From Paracraurococcus sp042666655 (GTDB lineage: Bacteria; Pseudomonadota; Alphaproteobacteria; Acetobacterales; Acetobacteraceae): a stretch of DNA of 64,000 nucleotides. The stretch spans positions 248,001 through 312,000 of the forward strand of contig NZ_JBHTDE010000005.1 of NCBI RefSeq assembly GCF_042666655.1, given 5' to 3'. The position numbers were made by a program, and so were the translations under genes. The notes under the pieces were generated by a model. That model saw nothing but the letters and a program-made list of their open reading frames with translations, was not told the origin of the DNA and did no database searches. Below, piece after piece: positions 45,099 to 53,715 of the stretch. Within the stretch, counting starts at the first letter, position 1. Each line of letters starts with the position of its first letter.

Positions 45099-47327
45099 AT
45101 GTTCGACAACTACTATCGCAAGGACATCTCCTGGGGCGGCCAGCTCCTGACGCTGGAGACCGGCAAGGTCGCCCGCCAGGCCGATGGCGCCGTCATGGCC
45201 CGCCTCGGCGACACCATCGTGCTCTGCACCGTGGTCGGCGCCCGTTCGGTGAAGCCGGGCCAGGATTTCTTCCCGCTGACCGTGAACTACCAGGAGAAGG
45301 CCTTCGCCGCGGGCAAGATCCCCGGCGGCTTCTTCAAGCGCGAGGGCCGTCCCTCCGAGAACGAGACCCTGGTCTCCCGCCTGATCGACCGTCCCCTGCG
45401 CCCGCTGTTCCCGGATGGGTTCCGCAACGAGGTCCAGGTGATCGCCACCGTGCTGTCGCATGACCTGGAGAACGACCCTGACATGGTGGCGCTGGTCGGC
45501 TGCTCCGCCGCCCTGACGCTGTCCGGCATCCCCTTCTTCGGCCCGGTCGCCAGCGCCCGCGTCGGCTATATCGATGGCCAGTACGTCATCAACCCGACCA
45601 TGGCGCAGCGCCAGACCAGCAAGCTGGAACTGGTGGTCGCCGGCACCGCCGAGGGCGTGCTGATGGTGGAGTCCGAGGCGCAGGAGCTGTCCGAGGACGT
45701 CATGCTCGGCGCCGTGGAATTCGGCCACAAGGGCTTCCAGCCGGTCATCCAGGGCATCATCGAGCTCGCCGAGCGCGCCGCCAAGGAGCCCTGGGCGCTG
45801 CCCGAGCCCTCCGCCGCCGAGGTCGCGCTCAAGACCCGCATCACCGAGCTCGGCCGCGACGCCATGGTCGAGGCCTACCGCGAGACCCAGAAGCTGGTCC
45901 GCCAGGGCAAGGTGGGCGACGTCAAGAAGTCCGTCCTCGCCAAGCTGACCGAGGAAGGGCTCGACGCCGGCGCCGCCAAGGGCCTGCTGAAGTCGCTGGA
46001 GGCGGATGTCGTCCGCAACAACATCCTCGACACCGGCCTGCGCATCGACGGCCGCGACACCAAGACGGTGCGCCCGATCGTGGCCGAGGTCGGCATCCTG
46101 CCGCGCGCCCATGGCTCCGCCCTGTTCACCCGCGGCGAGACGCAGGCCTTCTGCGTGGCGACGCTGGGCACCGGCCAGGACGAGCAGATCATCGACGCGC
46201 TGCCGGGCGAGTACCGGGAGCACTTCATGCTCCACTACAACTTCCCTCCCTACTCGGTGAACGAGACCGGCCGCATGGGCAGCCCGGGCCGGCGTGAGAT
46301 CGGCCACGGCAAGCTCGCCTGGCGCGCCATCCGGCCGCTGCTGCCGGCGAAGGACAAGTTCCCCTACACGCTGCGCGTGGTGTCCGAGATCACCGAGTCG
46401 AACGGCTCGTCCTCCATGGCCACCGTCTGCGGCACCTCGCTGTCGCTGATGGATGCGGGCGCGCCGCTGAAGCGCCCCTGCGCCGGCATCGCCATGGGCC
46501 TGATCAAGGAAGACCGCGGCTTCGCCGTGCTGTCCGACATCCTCGGCGACGAGGATCACCTGGGCGACATGGACTTCAAGGTGGCCGGGTCCGAGGAGGG
46601 CATCACCGCCCTGCAGATGGACATCAAGATCACCTCGATCACCTTCGACATCATGCGCCAGGCCCTGGCGCAGGCGAAGGATGGCCGCATCCACATCCTC
46701 GGCGAGATGGCCAAGGGCCTGTCCGGCAACCGCGGCGACGTGGCGCAGAACGCGCCGCGCATCACCGTCATGTCGGTGCCGAAGGACAAGATCCGCGACG
46801 TGATCGGGTCGGGCGGCAAGGTGATCCGCGAGATCTGCGAGGTCACCGGCTGCAAGGTGGACATCGACGACGACGGCACCATCAAGGTGGCGGCGACCAG
46901 CACGGAAGCGGCGCAGAAGGCGATCGACTGGATCCGCGGCATCGTGGCGGAGCCCGAGGTCGGCGCCATCTACAACGGCAAGGTCGTGAAGACCGCCGAT
47001 TTCGGCGCCTTCGTGAACTTCCTCGGCGCCAAGGACGGCCTGGTCCATATCAGCGAGCTGTCGAACGAGCGGGTGAACCGCACCAACGACATCGTCAACA
47101 TGGGCGACAGCGTGAAGGTGAAGGTCCTCGGCTTCGATGACCGCGGCAAGGTGAAGCTGTCGATGCGGGTGGTCGACCAGGCCACCGGCGCCGACATCAC
47201 CGAGCAGGTCGGCGCCCGCCGGCCGCGCGAGGGCGGCGAAGGCGGTGGCGAGGATCGTGGCCCGCGGCGCGAGGGGCGCGACCGCGATCGCGGCCCCCGG
47301 CGCGAGCGGACCGACGCCGCCGAATAA
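45099..47327 (+). CDS. pnp: polyribonucleotide nucleotidyltransferase (PNPase)
   Basis: PNPase degrades RNA 3' to 5' by phosphorolysis. The 742-residue protein has two RNase PH domains, KH (VIGSGGKVIREICEVTGCKVD, about 566-586 counted roughly, shown here in the family order) and S1 (GKVVKTADFGAFVNFLGAKD) domains, then an Arg/Gly/Glu-rich tail, a common RNA/RNase E contact region. ATG 45099 has GAAGGA upstream. A perfect hairpin follows its stop. Confidence 0.97.
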   Translation: MFDNYYRKDISWGGQLLTLETGKVARQADGAVMARLGDTIVLCTVVGARSVKPGQDFFPLTVNYQEKAFAAGKIPGGFFKREGRPSENETLVSRLIDRPLRPLFPDGFRNEVQVIATVLSHDLENDPDMVALVGCSAALTLSGIPFFGPVASARVGYIDGQYVINPTMAQRQTSKLELVVAGTAEGVLMVESEAQELSEDVMLGAVEFGHKGFQPVIQGIIELAERAAKEPWALPEPSAAEVALKTRITELGRDAMVEAYRETQKLVRQGKVGDVKKSVLAKLTEEGLDAGAAKGLLKSLEADVVRNNILDTGLRIDGRDTKTVRPIVAEVGILPRAHGSALFTRGETQAFCVATLGTGQDEQIIDALPGEYREHFMLHYNFPPYSVNETGRMGSPGRREIGHGKLAWRAIRPLLPAKDKFPYTLRVVSEITESNGSSSMATVCGTSLSLMDAGAPLKRPCAGIAMGLIKEDRGFAVLSDILGDEDHLGDMDFKVAGSEEGITALQMDIKITSITFDIMRQALAQAKDGRIHILGEMAKGLSGNRGDVAQNAPRITVMSVPKDKIRDVIGSGGKVIREICEVTGCKVDIDDDGTIKVAATSTEAAQKAIDWIRGIVAEPEVGAIYNGKVVKTADFGAFVNFLGAKDGLVHISELSNERVNRTNDIVNMGDSVKVKVLGFDDRGKVKLSMRVVDQATGADITEQVGARRPREGGEGGGEDRGPRREGRDRDRGPRRERTDAAE

Positions 47328-47340
47328 GGCTCACATGATG

Positions 47341-47370
47341 CGGCCGGGGTCCTGCACTGGACCCCGGCCG
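47341..47370 (+). terminator. hairpin after pnp
   Basis: CGGCCGGGGTCC-tgcact-GGACCCCGGCCG is a perfect 12-bp stem, 13 bp after the pnp stop. The bases after it (TCCCAATTGA) are not a U-tract, so termination strength is uncertain. Confidence 0.6.
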
Positions 47371-47410
47371 TCCCAATTGAGAACGTCCAGGGACTGTCGA
47401 GGGTAGTGGC

Positions 47411-48811
47411 GTGAAGGCGATCAACGCGATCCGCATGGGCGGGGTCGAAGTGCTGCCGGTGGTCGAGGGTGGCAAGGGTGTGGCCGTCTCGAACGGCGCC
47501 ACCTGCGGCGGCTGGGCCTCCGGCGGCGGGGTCGGCACCTTCTCCGCCGTCAATGCCGACAGCTACGATGCCGAGGGCAACCTCATCCGGCAGGTCTACC
47601 ACGGCAAGACCCGGCGCGAGCGGCACGAGGAGCTGGTGGCCTACGGTATCGCCGGCGGCATCGCCCAGGCACGCGAGGCGCATGAGCGCAGCAACGGCCA
47701 GGGCCGCATCCATGCCAATATCCTCTGGGAGATGGGCGGGGCGGAACGCGTCGCCCGCGGCATCCTGGAAGGCGCCAAGGGGCTGGTGAACGGGATCACC
47801 TGCGGTGCCGGCATGCCCTATCGGCTCGCCGACATCGCCCGCGAGTACAACGTCCACTACTACCCCATCATCTCTTCCGCCCGGGCCTTCGTGGCACTGT
47901 GGAAGCGCAGCTACAGCAAGGCGCGCGAGCTGCTGGGCGGCGTGGTCTACGAGGACCCCTGGCTGGCCGGCGGGCACAACGGCCTGTCCAATTCGGAAGA
48001 CCCGCTGAAGCCGGAGGATCCCTATCCCCGCGTGCTGAAGCTGCGGCAGCAGATGCGCGAGCTCGGCCTCGGCGACGTGCCGATCATCATGGCCGGCGGC
48101 GTCTGGTGGCTGGAGGAATGGTCCGACTGGATCGACAACCCCGAGCTCGGCCCGGTCGCCTTCCAGTTCGGCACGCGGCCGCTGCTGACCCAGGAAAGCC
48201 CGATCTCCGAGGCCTGGAAGCAGCGCCTGCTGACGCTCGGCGCCGGCGACGTGGCCTTGCAGCGCTTCTCGCCGACCGGCTTCTACTCCTCCGCCGTGCG
48301 GAACGAGTTCATCGGCGAGCTGGAGGCGCGCAGCGAGCGCCAGGTCGCCTATACCGCCGAGCCGATCGGCGACCACACCGCGGAATATGCCGTCGGCCCG
48401 CGCAAGCGGAAGGTCTGGCTGACGCCGCACGACCTGGACCGGGTGCGGAGCTTCGAGGCCGCGGGCTTCGTGGAGGCGATGCGCACGCCCGACAACACGC
48501 TGATCTTCGTCACCCGCGACAAGCAGGCCGAGATCGTCAAGGACCAGGTCGACTGCATGGGCTGCCTTTCGGCCTGCCGGTTCAGCAACTGGTCGCAGCA
48601 CGAGCCGGACTACGACACCGGCAAGAAGGCCGACCCGCGGAGCTTCTGCATCCAGAAGACGCTGCAGGACATCGCGCATGACGGCGCGCTGGAGCACAAC
48701 CTGATGTTCGCCGGGCACAATGCCTACCGGTTCGGATCGGACCCGTTCTACTCGAACGGCTTCATCCCGACGGCCAAGCAACTGGTCGAGCGGATCCTGA
48801 CCGGCCGCTGA
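47411..48811 (+). CDS. nitronate monooxygenase/NPD-family flavoprotein with C-terminal Cys cluster
   Basis: This 466-residue TIM-barrel FMN protein resembles 2-nitropropane dioxygenase-type oxidoreductases (VSNGATCGGWASGGGVGTF near the start, KGLVNGITCGAGMP, DVPIIMAGGVW, PVAFQFGTRPLL). It extends beyond the barrel with a segment holding Cys382-x2-Cys385-x3-Cys389 and Cys413 (DCMGCLSACRF...SFCIQ). Four Cys with this spacing could bind an iron-sulfur cluster or zinc, which is not part of the basic family. GTG 47411 is the start. The substrate is unknown. Next comes an amide hydrolase under a sigma-54 promoter. Confidence 0.75.
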   Translation: MKAINAIRMGGVEVLPVVEGGKGVAVSNGATCGGWASGGGVGTFSAVNADSYDAEGNLIRQVYHGKTRRERHEELVAYGIAGGIAQAREAHERSNGQGRIHANILWEMGGAERVARGILEGAKGLVNGITCGAGMPYRLADIAREYNVHYYPIISSARAFVALWKRSYSKARELLGGVVYEDPWLAGGHNGLSNSEDPLKPEDPYPRVLKLRQQMRELGLGDVPIIMAGGVWWLEEWSDWIDNPELGPVAFQFGTRPLLTQESPISEAWKQRLLTLGAGDVALQRFSPTGFYSSAVRNEFIGELEARSERQVAYTAEPIGDHTAEYAVGPRKRKVWLTPHDLDRVRSFEAAGFVEAMRTPDNTLIFVTRDKQAEIVKDQVDCMGCLSACRFSNWSQHEPDYDTGKKADPRSFCIQKTLQDIAHDGALEHNLMFAGHNAYRFGSDPFYSNGFIPTAKQLVERILTGR

Positions 48812-48840
48812 GCAGGCTTGGCCGGGCGCGGGGCAGGCTC

Positions 48841-48855
48841 TGGCACCGCGCTTGC
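48841..48855 (+). promoter_or_regulatory. sigma-54 (RpoN) promoter of the amide hydrolase gene
   Basis: TGGCACCGCGCTTGC matches the sigma-54 consensus TGGCAC-N5-TTGC at every fixed position, with GG and GC at the proper distance. The expected start is near 48866, 22 bp before the ATG. Regulation by an NtrC-type activator is likely. Confidence 0.75.
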
Positions 48856-48887
48856 AACGACCGCCGCGCAGCAGGAGCGCGGCGGCC

Positions 48888-49553
48888 ATGTCCATCCTCA
48901 TCGAAGCCGAACCAGCCCCCCTCGCCGCCGAGCGCGCGGCGACGGCGCTGGTCATCATCGACATGCAGCGGGACTTCCTGCTGCCCGGCGGCTTCGGCGC
49001 CTCCCTCGGCAACGACGTCTCCCTTCTCGCCTCGGCGATCGGCCCCTGCCGGGCGGTGCTGGCCGCGGCCCGCGCCGCCGGGCTGCTGGTGATCCATACC
49101 CGCGAAGGCCACCGCCCCGACCTGACCGACTGCCCACCGGCGAAGTGGGAGCGTGGCCGACCCGGCCAGCGGATCGGCGATCCCGGCCCGATGGGCCGCA
49201 TCCTGATCCGCGGCGAGCCGGGCCACGACATCGTCCCCGAACTGGCGCCCATCGCCGGCGAGGTGGTGCTGGACAAGCCGGGCAAGGGCGCCTTCTGCGA
49301 GACCGACCTGGGCCTGATCCTGCGCAACCGCGGCATCCGCACCCTGCTGGTCTGCGGCGTGACGACGGAGGTCTGCGTCCACACCACCGTCCGCGAGGCC
49401 AATGACCGCGGCTACCGCTGCGTGGTGCTGGCGGATTGCTGCGGGTCCTATTTTCCGGAATTCCACGCGACGGGCCTGGCGATGATCAAGGCGCAGGGGG
49501 GGATCTTCGGCTGGGTGGCGGATTCGGCCGCGGCGGTGCGCGCGCTGGCCTGA
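48888..49553 (+). CDS. isochorismatase-family cysteine hydrolase (biuret amidohydrolase-like)
   Basis: The 221-residue enzyme has the full triad of the family: Asp25 (VIIDMQRDF), Lys133 (DKPGKGAF) and Cys163 (CGVTTEVCV). The PGGFGASLGNDVSLL stretch and length point to the biuret/ureidoacrylate amidohydrolase side of the family rather than nicotinamidase or isochorismatase; the exact substrate is not certain. A sigma-54 promoter directly upstream supports a role in nitrogen scavenging. It converges with the cbb operon's last gene, and repeat copy E fills the gap. Confidence 0.8.
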   Translation: MSILIEAEPAPLAAERAATALVIIDMQRDFLLPGGFGASLGNDVSLLASAIGPCRAVLAAARAAGLLVIHTREGHRPDLTDCPPAKWERGRPGQRIGDPGPMGRILIRGEPGHDIVPELAPIAGEVVLDKPGKGAFCETDLGLILRNRGIRTLLVCGVTTEVCVHTTVREANDRGYRCVVLADCCGSYFPEFHATGLAMIKAQGGIFGWVADSAAAVRALA

Positions 49554-49708
49554 GAGGTTGGGTTGGGAAAGGGAAAGTATTTCCCCCCCCAAAGCCCCAC
49601 CCTTCCTCCGTGTGGGCTTGGCGCTCGCCGCATGGAAGGTTCCAGACCCGGAGACATAGATGAGGGGTTCGGGGAGAATACCTTCTCCCCGGCCTTGCCT
49701 CCGCTTGC
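49553..49708 (-). repeat. intergenic palindromic repeat, copy E (nearly complete)
   Basis: From one end: GGTTGGGAAAGGGAAAGTATTTCCC, then AGCCCCACCCTTCC, GTGTGGGCTTGGCGCTCGCCGC, CCCGGAGACATAGATGAGGGG and the second hairpin GGGGAGAATACCTTCTCCCC with GGCCTTGCCT. (Strings are split to stay short.) It is colinear with the reverse complement of copy F. It lies between convergent genes at the 3' end of the cbb operon. Confidence 0.85.
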
Positions 49709-49711
49709 CGC

Positions 49712-50935
49712 CTACACCCCGCGCAGGGCGAGCAGCGCCGCGCCGACGGCGGCCTCCGCCGAGAGCGCCGGCAGCATGGGCACGCCGAGATGCCGGGCGC
49801 GGATCGCGGTCCATGCGGCATTGCCGGCGCCGCTGCCGAGGCTGCGGACCGAGCGCAGCGGCGGCGCGCCGAGCGCGGCGAGGCGCCGGTAGCCCAGCGC
49901 CTCGATCCGCGCGATGCCCTCCAGCAGCCCGTGCAGGAAGGCGGCGTCGTCCGCCGGGCGTGGCGTCTCGCTCGGCAGGAGGCCGGGGTCGGCGAAGGGG
50001 AAGCGCTCCCCCGGCCCGGGCAAAGGGTAGTAGTCGAGGCCGGAGGGGCGGGACGGGTCGATGCCGGCGGAAAGCCGCGCCAGCGCCGCCGGATCGAAAT
50101 GCCGCGCCAGGGCCCGTCCGCCGCTGTTGGAGGAACCTCCGGCCAGCCAGAGCCCGCCCAGGCGGTGGCTGTAGACCCCGTATTCAGGCGCTGCCACCGG
50201 CCGGTCGCAGGCCAGCTTGAGGGTCAGGGTGGAGCCGAGGACCGTCACGCCCTCTCCCGCCTCGTGCGCCCCGGCGGCGAGGAAGGAGGCGCAGCCATCC
50301 GTGGTGCCGGCGCAGACCACCGCGCCGCGCGGCAGGCCGAAGCGGGTAGCGGCGACCTCGCCCAGCGGCGTGCCGGGCACCGCCACCTCCGGCAGCAGGG
50401 CCATGTCGAGGCCGGTCGCCGCCAGCCAGCCGGGCCAACGGCGCGCGACGGGGTCGTAGCCGGTCTTCAGCGCGTTGTTCTCGTCGCTGTGGCGGAAGCG
50501 GCCGAGCAGCGTCCCGGCGATCCAGTCCGCCTGGTGCAGCAGCCGCGCGACACCGGGCCGCGCCTGCATCCCGAGTGCCTTGGCCAGCGGCGAGGCGGCG
50601 CCGCGCGCCGGGCTGCCGGCCGGCGCGAGGCGGGCGATGGCGGCCACGGCCCCGGCCTGCGCCGGCGCGTCGTACATGGCAGCAGGGCCGACCGGTGCGC
50701 CGGCGGCATCCACCGCCAGCAGCGTGCCGGAGGTGCCGTCCACCGCGATGCGCCGCACCTCGCCCAACGGCACCCTGGCCAGGGCCGTCTCCAGCGCCTC
50801 CAGCCAGGCCGCCGGCTCCGTCGCGCGCCCCGGCGGCAGCGGCACGCCGGCCTGCGCCACCACCGTGCCCGCCGCGTCCAGCACTGCCACCCGCAGGCCG
50901 GAGGTGCCGAGGTCGATCCCCAGCGCCGCGCCCAT
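49712..50935 (-). CDS. XK1-type D-ribulose kinase (FGGY family)
   Basis: This 407-residue FGGY kinase has the first phosphate motif GIDLGTSGLR (6-15), AVDGTSGT (about 64) and the features I associate with the plant/cyanobacterial XK-1/SePSK D-ribulose kinases: HQADWIAGTLLG, SDENNALKTGYDP, GTTDGCASF, LGSTLTLKL and GVYSHR with WLAGGSSNSGG. These enzymes phosphorylate D-ribulose to ribulose 5-phosphate. The ATG directly abuts the cbbX stop with zero spacing, so it is the last gene of the cbb operon. It may return ribulose, formed by loss of phosphate from RuBP or Ru5P, to the cycle. It is shorter than xylulokinases (about 480). Confidence 0.8.
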   Translation of the reverse strand: MGAALGIDLGTSGLRVAVLDAAGTVVAQAGVPLPPGRATEPAAWLEALETALARVPLGEVRRIAVDGTSGTLLAVDAAGAPVGPAAMYDAPAQAGAVAAIARLAPAGSPARGAASPLAKALGMQARPGVARLLHQADWIAGTLLGRFRHSDENNALKTGYDPVARRWPGWLAATGLDMALLPEVAVPGTPLGEVAATRFGLPRGAVVCAGTTDGCASFLAAGAHEAGEGVTVLGSTLTLKLACDRPVAAPEYGVYSHRLGGLWLAGGSSNSGGRALARHFDPAALARLSAGIDPSRPSGLDYYPLPGPGERFPFADPGLLPSETPRPADDAAFLHGLLEGIARIEALGYRRLAALGAPPLRSVRSLGSGAGNAAWTAIRARHLGVPMLPALSAEAAVGAALLALRGV

Positions 50936-51808
50936 TCAGGCCAGCACGCGGCTGGCGAGGATCTCCTGCGGGCCGATGGTCATCAATTCCTCCGCCGTCA
51001 CCGCTTCCGGCCGCTGCTCGAACAGCCGGACCGCCTGGCGCAGGCGGGCGCGGTCGAGCGCGTTGCGGACGCTGCGGGCATTGGCGAAATGCGGCTGCTG
51101 CATTCGTGCCGCCAGGTATTGCGCGAAGGCCTCACGCGCATCGGTGCCGAAGCGGTAATTCTGCGCCGCCAGCATCAGCTCGGCGATGCGCATCAACTCC
51201 TCCGCGTCGTAGTCGGGGAAGTCCACATGATGCGCGATGCGGGACCGCATGCCGGGGTTGGAGCCGAAGAAGCGCTCCATCCGGTCGGCATAACCGGCGA
51301 GGATGACGACGAGGTCGTTGCGGCGGTTCTCCATCACCTGCAGCAGGATCTCGATCGCCTCCTGGCCGTAGTCGCGCTCATTCTCCGGCCGGTAGAGGTA
51401 GTAGGCCTCGTCGATGAACAGCACGCCGCCCATCGCCTTCTTCAGGATCTCCTTGGTCTTCGGCGCGGTATGGCCGATATACTGGCCGACCAGGTCGTCG
51501 CGCGTCACGGAGACGAGCTGGTTGGTGCGGATATAGCCGAGCCGGTGCAGGATATCCGCCATCCGCGCGGCGACCGTGGTCTTGCCCGTCCCCGGGTTGC
51601 CGGTGAAGGACATGTGCAGGGTCGGCGCCTCGCTGGTCAGCCCCATGTCGCGGCGCAGCCGGTCCACCAGCAGCAGCGCCGCGATCTCGCGGATGCGGCG
51701 CTTCACCGGGGCGAGGCCGACCAGCGCGCGGTCCAGCTCCTCCAGCACCGCGCCGAGGCCGGAGGCCTCGAAGGCCGCGCGCAGGTCGACGGTCGGCGCC
51801 GTGCTCAT
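50936..51808 (-). CDS. cbbX: red-type RuBisCO activase CbbX
   Basis: CbbX is an AAA+ ATPase that pulls on the C-terminus of the RuBisCO large subunit to free the active site of inhibitory sugar phosphates. The 290-residue protein has Walker A GNPGTGKTT (70-78) and Walker B GGVLFIDEA (127-135). ATG 51808 overlaps the cbbS stop (ATGA). Its presence fits red-type form I RuBisCO. Confidence 0.96.
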   Translation of the reverse strand: MSTAPTVDLRAAFEASGLGAVLEELDRALVGLAPVKRRIREIAALLLVDRLRRDMGLTSEAPTLHMSFTGNPGTGKTTVAARMADILHRLGYIRTNQLVSVTRDDLVGQYIGHTAPKTKEILKKAMGGVLFIDEAYYLYRPENERDYGQEAIEILLQVMENRRNDLVVILAGYADRMERFFGSNPGMRSRIAHHVDFPDYDAEELMRIAELMLAAQNYRFGTDAREAFAQYLAARMQQPHFANARSVRNALDRARLRQAVRLFEQRPEAVTAEELMTIGPQEILASRVLA

Positions 51809-52230
51809 GCCCCGTACCGCGACCCCGTGGGCTGGTTCGCCGCATAGGCGCGGGTGGTGTACTGGATGCCGCGGCCGGCGACCTCCGTGCGTTCCAGCGC
51901 GAAGCCGGGTTCCTCGGCCGGCCGGTCGGTGATGAAGGACAGCCGCAGGCTTTCCCAGGTATGCGTCGCATCGAAGGCCGAGAGCCGGATGTACGCGCGG
52001 CCGCCATGGACCTTGCGGCACTCGGCCAACTCGTACATCACGCCGGCCGGGTCCTTGAGATCGAACATCGGCAGGCCCCACATCTCCCAGTAGGTGTTCC
52101 GGGGATGCGGGTCGTCGGTGTACTCGATGTTCACCGCCCAGTTGTTGCGGATGCAGTAGGCGACCTGCGCGGCGATCTGCGTGTCGGTCAGGTCGGGCAG
52201 GAAGCTGAAGGTGCCTTGGGTGAGGCGCAT
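51805..52230 (-). CDS. cbbS: RuBisCO small subunit, red type
   Basis: The 141-residue protein has the start MRLTQGTFSFLPDLTD, YTDDPHPRNTYWEMWGLPMF and a long C-terminal extension (about residues 105-141), which in red-type small subunits forms the beta-hairpin barrel of the L8S8 enzyme. It lies 13 bp after cbbL and overlaps cbbX by 4 bp. Confidence 0.96.
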   Translation of the reverse strand: MRLTQGTFSFLPDLTDTQIAAQVAYCIRNNWAVNIEYTDDPHPRNTYWEMWGLPMFDLKDPAGVMYELAECRKVHGGRAYIRLSAFDATHTWESLRLSFITDRPAEEPGFALERTEVAGRGIQYTTRAYAANQPTGSRYGA

Positions 52231-52243
52231 CGCGGTCGCTCCT

Positions 52244-53692
52244 TCAGGACACGGAGACGGTGGGGACGAAGTCGGGCGTGTCGGTCGAGGCGTAGTTGAA
52301 GGTGATGTCCTTCCAGAGGTCGAGCGCCTGGGCCAGCGGCGTGCAGTGCCGCGCCGCGGCCTGCAGGATCTCCGGCCCTTCCGCCATGATGTCGCGGCCC
52401 TCGTTCCGTGCCAGCACCATGCATTCCAGCGCCACGCGGTTGGCGATGGCGCCGGCGGCGATGCCCATCGGGTGGCCGATGGTGCCGCCGCCGAATTGCA
52501 GCACCACGTCCTCCCCCAGCAGGGTCAGCAGCTGGTGCATCTGCCCGGCATGGATGCCGCCCGAAGCCACCGGCATCATCCGCCGCAGCCCGGCCCAGTC
52601 CTGCTCGAAGAACAGCCCGTGCTCCAATTGCTGCGCATTGAAGGGCTCGCGGCAGATGTCGTAGTAGCCGGCCGTCGTCGCCGGGTCGCCTTCCAGCTTG
52701 CCGACCACGGTGCCGGCATGGATGTGGTCGACGCCCGCGAGGCGCATCCACTTGGCGATGACGCGGAAGCTCACGCCATGCGACTTCTGCCTTGTGTAGG
52801 TCGAATGCCCGGCGCGGTGCAGGTGCAGGATCATGTCGTTGCGCCGCGCCCATTTCGACATGGACTGGATCGCGGTGTAGCCGATCACCAGGTCGATCAT
52901 GATGATGCTGGAGCCGAGCTGCTTGGCGAATTCGGCCCGCTCGTACATGTCCTCCATCGTGCCGGCGGACACGTTCAGGTAGGTGCCCTTCACCTCGCCG
53001 GTCATCGCCTGGGCGCGGTTGACCGCTTCCATGCAGTACAGGAACCGGTCGCGCCAGTGCATGAAGGGCTGGCTGTTGATGTTCTCGTCGTCCTTGGTGA
53101 AGTCGAGCCCGCCCTTCAGCGCCTCGTACACCACGCGGCCGTAGTTGCGGCCCGAGAGCCCCAGCTTCGGCTTCACCGTCGCGCCCAGCAGCGGGCGGCC
53201 GAATTTGTCCAGCCGCTCGCGCTCGACGACGATGCCGGTGGCCGGGCCGTCGAAGGTCTTCACGTAGGCCACCGGCAGCCGCATGTCCTCCAGCCGCAGC
53301 GCCTTCAGCGGCTTGAAGCCGAAGACGTTGCCGATGATGGAGGCCGACAGGTTGACGATCGAGCCCGGCTCGAACAGGTCGAGGTCATAGGCGATATAGG
53401 CGAACCAGGCCCCCGGCGTGCCGGGGACCGGGTCGATCCGGTAACACTTGGCGCGGTACTTGTCGGCGGCCGTCAGCCGGTCCGTCCAGACCACCGTCCA
53501 GGTGGCGGTCGAGCTTTCGCCGGCCACCGCGGCCGCGGCTTCCTCCGGATCCACGCCGTCCTGCGGCGTGACCCGGAAGCAGGCGAGGATGTCCGTCTCC
53601 TTCGGCTGATAGTCCAGGTCGAAGTAGCCCATCTCCTTGTACTTCATGACGCCCGCGTCGTAGCGGCCGCGGGGGGGGCTGGCGACGTTCAT
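52244..53692 (-). CDS. cbbL: RuBisCO large subunit, red-type form I (IC)
   Basis: The catalytic subunit fixes CO2 onto ribulose 1,5-bisphosphate. The 482-residue protein keeps the active-site lysines: Lys174 in TVKPK, carbamylated Lys200 in GLDFTKDDENINSQ and loop-6 Lys332 in GTVVGKLEGD. Length and the partner genes cbbS and cbbX indicate form IC/ID; a tree would be needed for the exact subtype. ATG 53692 has GGGAG upstream. It follows cbbA by 23 bp. Confidence 0.97.
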   Translation of the reverse strand: MNVASPPRGRYDAGVMKYKEMGYFDLDYQPKETDILACFRVTPQDGVDPEEAAAAVAGESSTATWTVVWTDRLTAADKYRAKCYRIDPVPGTPGAWFAYIAYDLDLFEPGSIVNLSASIIGNVFGFKPLKALRLEDMRLPVAYVKTFDGPATGIVVERERLDKFGRPLLGATVKPKLGLSGRNYGRVVYEALKGGLDFTKDDENINSQPFMHWRDRFLYCMEAVNRAQAMTGEVKGTYLNVSAGTMEDMYERAEFAKQLGSSIIMIDLVIGYTAIQSMSKWARRNDMILHLHRAGHSTYTRQKSHGVSFRVIAKWMRLAGVDHIHAGTVVGKLEGDPATTAGYYDICREPFNAQQLEHGLFFEQDWAGLRRMMPVASGGIHAGQMHQLLTLLGEDVVLQFGGGTIGHPMGIAAGAIANRVALECMVLARNEGRDIMAEGPEILQAAARHCTPLAQALDLWKDITFNYASTDTPDFVPTVSVS

Positions 53693-53715
53693 CCTCGGGA
53701 ACTCCCTTGTTGGGG

